A DNA stretch of 10,291 nucleotides from an uncultured Clostridia bacterium (GTDB lineage Bacteria; Bacillota; Clostridia; UMGS1810). The notes below the pieces were generated by a model. It made no database searches. It was not told the DNA's origin and saw only the letters and a list, made by a program, of their open reading frames with translations. The translations under genes were made by a program, and so were the position numbers. This document shows, piece after piece, positions 6,114 to 10,291 of the stretch (position 1 is the stretch's first letter; each line of letters starts with the position of its first letter). The stretch covers positions 1 through 10,291 of the forward strand of contig CALGRC010000219.1 of NCBI GenBank assembly GCA_937959315.1, written 5' to 3'.

Positions 6114-9100
6114 TCATCCTTCGGTATTTTCCGCTTCCACCTGCATTACATGGTACAATCCGGCAAGCATTTTTGCCGATTCGGCACGGGTAGCATTGCT
6201 GTTGGGGGCAAAGGTATTATCTCCCCTGCCGCTGACAATGCCCGCTTTAGCCAAAGCGCCAACGCCGTCCTTCGCATATCCCGCAATGGTATCTGCATCA
6301 AGGAACATAGATACGTCGCCCGGCTCCAGCACATTTTCTGCCGCACGGTAAAGCATTGCCGCAATATCCTGGCGTGTGACCGGCCGCCCAGCCCCAAAGC
6401 TGCCGTCTCCTAACCCATTGATGATACCGGCGCGCACGGCTGCCTCGATATAAGGCGCATACCAGTCATCAGGAGAAACGTCGCTGAATGACGAAGCCGC
6501 ATCATAATCCAGTTCCAGTCCCAATACGCAAACCAGCATCTTTACAAATTCTGCACGCGTAACACTATCATTGGGCCGGAAACTGGATGCAGTGCCGTCA
6601 ATTGCACCTACCTGTACCAATTGCCCAATATATGGAGCAGCCCATGGTGTTTCTGCCATAATTTCATCTTTTGCCGGCTGCGGCATGAAAGAAGGCAAGC
6701 CTTGTGTATCAGGCTCCTCATTTTCATCATCTGAATCATCTGTGGACGGCGGAATTACAGGCACAGAGCCACCGCTTGGCAAGCTGCTCCAGTTTCCCGG
6801 TTTTCCGGAACCTCCGCCCTGCCCGCCAGATGTCCCTCCGCCATCCGAACCGGCCGGCTGGGCTGAAGCCAGGTATTCTCCGGCGCTGGCGCCTCCTGCA
6901 ATGACCAATTTAAACCAGTAGGTAACATCCCCGGTTAAACCGCGTACCTCAACGGTAGTCGCCGCAGTAGAAATGGCGCCGTTTAAATATGCACCGTCCA
7001 ATGCGTCATCCGTTACCAACGAGCTGCCAGACAACGGCTGCCAATCATCCCCGTTTAACGAAATCTGCAATCCTACCGCCGCCGCACCTTCCGCAGCATC
7101 AGGCCAGCTAAGTACCACTTTTTCTTTTCCGGCGCTAGCACTAAACGTAATGGGTTCATCCGGCGTTCCCGGTTCATCGGTGCCAGCCGTCAGTTCTATT
7201 TTTTGGCCAGCCGTATCCAGCCCTTTGCCGCCAAGCTGTATCAAAAGCCAATCTGTCGTATCCAGCCCCGCAATTCCATCGCTAGATGTTTTAGGCATCT
7301 GGAATGTGATAACGCAAGAACCGGCAGAATCATAGGCAAAGGTGTCATTGTATGCAACCGGGCGGCCGCCGCAAGGTGTATCGGTAGCCTCTTCTTCCTC
7401 CACCGCAAATGCAATGACACTCAAAAGCGTACCTTCCGCAACATCTGCGCCAACGGTATACGGAATGGTAACCGTTCCGTCCGCGTCCACTGTTATTTTG
7501 CCAAGTGCAATGCTCCAATCCTCATCACCGCTGTCTTCTCCAAACTCAAACAGCTTAGGAAGTGTTGCAATGGCATTGCCCGCTTCATCAATCACTGATA
7601 CAAACCATTCATAGGCCGCTTCTGCCGCAGCGCCAATCGTATCAGCCGCCACTTGCAAAAATCCGGAATCGCTTCCTGTAATATCCGTCTCATTCACCTT
7701 TTCCGGCGCGCCCAGCCCAAGCGTCAGCCCGGTTGTCCGCAATGTCCGATCCTGACCGCCGCCAAAATCTATCTCGAGTACATATTCATCCCGATTGTAT
7801 TGATAAAGCCCAGGTGTTTCAGGCTGTTTCCCGCCGCCGATAGTAGACACATTTGGGTCCTCCTGCGTTTGATGTCCCATCGGCGAATAGGTATTGACAT
7901 ACAGCAGGTCATTTTCAAAATCAAAGTGCAGCAGGGAAAGTAACTCCATAGACCCATAGGGGATTTCCTGATAATCCTTCATAACAGAATAAAAAATCCT
8001 GCCATCCTCATACTCCCTATGTGCCAAAACGCTACCCTGCACATGGCCGCACAGTGCCAGCTTCACATTCGCATAAGGTTCCACCAGTTTGCTCATAAGT
8101 TCGGCTGCATAGGTATCAATATCCGAGGTGTTGTTAATAAAATGTGTCGCAATGATCACCGCATGGTCTGGATGCTCTGCAATGATTCTGCTCGCCCAAT
8201 CTAACTGTGCCGACGTAAAATAATAGTTGATGGTAAGAAGCAGCAGCTTTGCGCCGTTAACCTCTGTAGTATACCACATGGAATCGGTCTGCCGGTCGGG
8301 AGCATCGCTATACCAGCCTTCCAATATCCAGTCGCCGGCATTGCGTTCAAACCGTTCCATTGGGAAATATTTTGTAGATAACAAACGCTGATTGGTCCCA
8401 TCCTCTTGGTCGTGGTTGCCCCAACTAATGGCAAACGGTACGCCGCTTTCCTCATACATATTGTACAGTTTGTCTGCCAGCCGCCACTGGTATTCGTGAT
8501 GCAAAACCGGGAACTGCGCCACATCGCCAGTATTTAGCTGCAAAATCCCCTTTTGCTTTTGATATTCATCCGTCACCCACTGTACCTGTTCTACAAATTG
8601 TTCCGGATAAAACTCTGTCTGTACCTGGGTATCGGAATCCCAGAATATTGTTGCATCATACTGGGAAGTATCCGGAAGGAACCTTGTCCGGTCTTCCGGC
8701 GCCACCGTGAGCGCCCGCAAAATCAGCAAATATAGCTTGCCGTCTGAGCCAACAAAATCCTTGGCATCTATCACCTGGTCTATACTGATTTCCCCGCCGC
8801 CGCCCGCTGTTCCGATGCGTTCCCATGCGCCGTCCGCGGCCTGATACAGGTAAGCGGATGCCTCCCTGCCGCCGGTTTCCCCCGTCCAAACCAGATGTAA
8901 TTGTTCTTCTTCCTGCTGTTTTGGCGTCAATGAAATTTCAAATAGCTGATATGGATTTGTCCCGTCTGTTACATGCGTTTCCGGCATTATCCCGCCGGTA
9001 ACCGTACCGCTTTGCCCAGGTACAATGGCATCCGGGGCAAGCGAATCAATACTGCCCTGGTATACCGTTACATTGGATTCGTCCAGCACAACGCTTTCGT

Positions 9101-10291
9101 TGACATACAACGACGCGTTGACTTCTTCCAAATCCTCCGTATCAGGGGTGACCTCTACCTGCAGGGCGCCGCCTGCAACCTCTGCCGATGCAGCCGGCAA
9201 ATTTGGCGCGGTGGTATCCTGTAATGTCAAAGAAAGGGTATATTCCGCCGTTCTGCCATCCTCCGCTTTTGCTGTCAATACAATATTTTGGCTGCCAATG
9301 GCGTTGATGGGCGCTTCCACAGCGAAAGCCCCTGCCGGAACACTGCCAAGCCCTACTGTGCGGCCATCATAAGCAGCCGTCAGCTCAGACGGAAAACTGA
9401 CCGCACCGTATATTTGTATCAAACCGGATTCCAGAGTGTTCTCTTCAACATTTACAGTATGCTTTGCCGGAATGTCCGCCAGCAGCACATGCGTATTATC
9501 CGCTTTACTTTCCATCTGCCCCACAGTTACTGCATCGCCAAAATAATTGCTGTATTTGAATGCCTCCCACCATTCAGAAACGCCGTTTCCGGAGATCTGC
9601 GCTTCATAGATGGTACCCACAAACGGGGCAGCTACACGGTCGGTATCCGAATACGCACCGATGGTCAATGGAATGTCCCTGCAGAAAAACAGCGGCGATT
9701 CAAAAACTGCAAAGGCTTCGCTTTTGATTTTCCCATCCACAAAAATGGTAACCGTGTCGCCGCTGCGCCACATGGTAACCAGGTGCGGGTTCCCATCTGC
9801 CGGGATTCCTGCACTTGCATGGTTGGCGCTGGCTTCCCCTGCCAGCCCTTCATTTCGGTTTCCGTAATTTTCCACATTGATTGCCGGCCCGTTTTGATTA
9901 ATGGCCATATTCATTGTATTGAACGGATGTGTTTCTGTCAGCCGTTTGGTAATCAATCCGCCCATGGAATCCGGCATGCTTTCTAAATCCTCTGGGGTAA
10001 GCGAAATGATGGCGCTGCAGGATATTTCCAGATTGTCATCACCAACATTCGTATATTGCAGCTTTGTATGCTGCAGCCTTGCGCCTGTTGCGCCTTCAGC
10101 ATCCACCGCAGTAGAAAAGGCTCCGGTTACCGCCGCTGCATGCCTGCCGGTAGAATCCATCCGGATATCGCCGTCTGCCGCACCGGCGGCAAAATGCTCT
10201 ACTACCTCATAATCCTGGTTCCAAACGTCGTTTGGCTGATATGCGGCGTTTGGATTTCCATAGTACACCCAAATCATTTCTGCAGAATATG
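6114..10291 (-). CDS. Giant SLH-anchored surface protein with metallophosphoesterase domain (N-terminus cut by right edge)
   Basis: The frame is open to the right edge, so at least 1391 residues are visible and the start and any signal peptide lie outside; the ATG at 10275-10277 is internal. Numbering from that Met: residues 1-70 resemble the end of a DUF2341 domain (IWVYYGNPNA); 80-245 a LamG/concanavalin-like fold (TVTIFVDGKI, LTIGAYSD); 270-355 a cadherin-like/Ig-like beta-sandwich; 541-760 a calcineurin-like metallophosphoesterase with D549-T-Q551, GDVAQ (584-588), GNHD (620-623), H712 and GHVQ (744-747); 860-1030 unassigned beta-rich sequence; 1042-1140 an fn3-like module; 1143-1202 a Gly-rich then acidic linker; 1205-1380 three SLH repeats with TRAE, TRQD and TRAE motifs. 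SLH repeats bind secondary cell-wall polymer, so the protein should sit on the cell surface with the phosphoesterase outward. Its substrate is unknown. It has its own terminator and is probably not part of the operon to the left. Confidence 0.92.
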   Translation of the reverse strand, partial: YSAEMIWVYYGNPNAAYQPNDVWNQDYEVVEHFAAGAADGDIRMDSTGRHAAAVTGAFSTAVDAEGATGARLQHTKLQYTNVGDDNLEISCSAIISLTPEDLESMPDSMGGLITKRLTETHPFNTMNMAINQNGPAINVENYGNRNEGLAGEASANHASAGIPADGNPHLVTMWRSGDTVTIFVDGKIKSEAFAVFESPLFFCRDIPLTIGAYSDTDRVAAPFVGTIYEAQISGNGVSEWWEAFKYSNYFGDAVTVGQMESKADNTHVLLADIPAKHTVNVEENTLESGLIQIYGAVSFPSELTAAYDGRTVGLGSVPAGAFAVEAPINAIGSQNIVLTAKAEDGRTAEYTLSLTLQDTTAPNLPAASAEVAGGALQVEVTPDTEDLEEVNASLYVNESVVLDESNVTVYQGSIDSLAPDAIVPGQSGTVTGGIMPETHVTDGTNPYQLFEISLTPKQQEEEQLHLVWTGETGGREASAYLYQAADGAWERIGTAGGGGEISIDQVIDAKDFVGSDGKLYLLILRALTVAPEDRTRFLPDTSQYDATIFWDSDTQVQTEFYPEQFVEQVQWVTDEYQKQKGILQLNTGDVAQFPVLHHEYQWRLADKLYNMYEESGVPFAISWGNHDQEDGTNQRLLSTKYFPMERFERNAGDWILEGWYSDAPDRQTDSMWYTTEVNGAKLLLLTINYYFTSAQLDWASRIIAEHPDHAVIIATHFINNTSDIDTYAAELMSKLVEPYANVKLALCGHVQGSVLAHREYEDGRIFYSVMKDYQEIPYGSMELLSLLHFDFENDLLYVNTYSPMGHQTQEDPNVSTIGGGKQPETPGLYQYNRDEYVLEIDFGGGQDRTLRTTGLTLGLGAPEKVNETDITGSDSGFLQVAADTIGAAAEAAYEWFVSVIDEAGNAIATLPKLFEFGEDSGDEDWSIALGKITVDADGTVTIPYTVGADVAEGTLLSVIAFAVEEEEATDTPCGGRPVAYNDTFAYDSAGSCVITFQMPKTSSDGIAGLDTTDWLLIQLGGKGLDTAGQKIELTAGTDEPGTPDEPITFSASAGKEKVVLSWPDAAEGAAAVGLQISLNGDDWQPLSGSSLVTDDALDGAYLNGAISTAATTVEVRGLTGDVTYWFKLVIAGGASAGEYLASAQPAGSDGGGTSGGQGGGSGKPGNWSSLPSGGSVPVIPPSTDDSDDENEEPDTQGLPSFMPQPAKDEIMAETPWAAPYIGQLVQVGAIDGTASSFRPNDSVTRAEFVKMLVCVLGLELDYDAASSFSDVSPDDWYAPYIEAAVRAGIINGLGDGSFGAGRPVTRQDIAAMLYRAAENVLEPGDVSMFLDADTIAGYAKDGVGALAKAGIVSGRGDNTFAPNSNATRAESAKMLAGLYHVMQVEAENTEG
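6138..6665 (-). other. Three SLH repeats (cell-wall anchoring region)
   Basis: The repeats cover about residues 1205-1256, 1262-1313 and 1325-1378. The second begins FSDVSPDDWYAPYI and carries TRQD; the third begins FLDADTIAGYAKDGV and carries TRAE. The first has TRAE but lacks the usual opening FxDV, starting instead with TPWAAPYIGQL. The second has TRQD where TRAE-like motifs are usual. Three repeats at the C-terminus are the typical arrangement for a cell-wall-bound protein. Confidence 0.9.
7998..8657 (-). other. Calcineurin-like metallophosphoesterase domain
   Basis: Residues about 541-760 of the surface protein carry the motif series of this superfamily in the right order: SDTQ, NTGDVAQF, SWGNHDQ, ATHF and LCGHVQG. 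Compared with the classical D-x-H, GDxxD, GNHD, H and GHxH series, glutamine replaces a ligand-type residue at three places (Q551, Q588, Q747). DTQ is known in a surface-protein clade of the family; the other two changes may weaken metal binding or be normal for that clade. Confidence 0.82.

Noticed and set aside
5886..6413. Plus-strand frame, including an ATG at 5961 behind GGAAGG
   Set aside because: The ribosome-like site is tempting, but the frame runs through the palindrome and then antisense to the well-supported SLH repeats.
9288..9986. Plus-strand frame of 232 codons
   Set aside because: It is antisense to the LamG and beta-sandwich coding region of the surface protein; its product has no recognisable motif.
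10275..10277. ATG at 10277 as the true start of the surface protein
   Set aside because: The frame is open to the window edge, no ribosome site precedes it, and it falls in the middle of a DUF2341-like domain with no signal peptide.

Overview
The window looks like part of a Bacillota chromosome, either a Clostridia-type or a Paenibacillus-like polysaccharide degrader. The evidence is Gram-positive-style ribosome sites (GGAGG-type), a surface protein ending in three S-layer homology repeats, a YesN/YesM-type two-component system, and carbohydrate enzymes typical of plant- or exopolysaccharide-degrading Firmicutes. No transposase, integrase, tRNA, rRNA or CRISPR array is visible. All supported genes lie on the minus strand, so transcription runs from high to low coordinates.

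Right part (6114-10291): the 3' portion of one very large gene, open at the right edge. It encodes a cell-surface protein of more than 1390 residues. In order it has the tail of a DUF2341-like domain, a LamG/concanavalin-like domain, beta-sandwich modules, a calcineurin-like metallophosphoesterase domain with several unusual metal-site residues, an fn3-like module, a Gly/acidic linker and three SLH repeats. A perfect 46-bp palindrome just after its stop codon is the likely terminator.

Middle (5582-6113): about 530 bp without a convincing protein gene. It holds the palindromic terminator, a possible minus-strand promoter with a 15-bp palindrome beside it, about 200 bp that could be a small RNA or a leader, a second terminator-like hairpin with a T6 tract, and a probable promoter for the operon to the left.

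Left part (1-5581): a compact operon of six genes with gaps of about 27-32 nt, or an 11-nt overlap. The order is GH88 unsaturated glucuronyl hydrolase, alpha/beta-hydrolase esterase, GH130 mannoside phosphorylase/hydrolase, L-rhamnose mutarotase, YesN-type response regulator and YesM-type sensor kinase (cut by the left edge).

The enzymes fit the cytoplasmic end of the breakdown of an acylated, lyase-cleaved polysaccharide containing uronic acid, probably rhamnose, and a beta-mannosidic linkage. Acyl groups would be removed by the esterase, the unsaturated uronate by GH88, the mannoside would be split by GH130, and free L-rhamnose would be anomerised by the mutarotase. The two-component system in the same operon would sense the sugar and adjust expression. 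The lyase and transporter are not in the window. The substrate is inferred, not shown.
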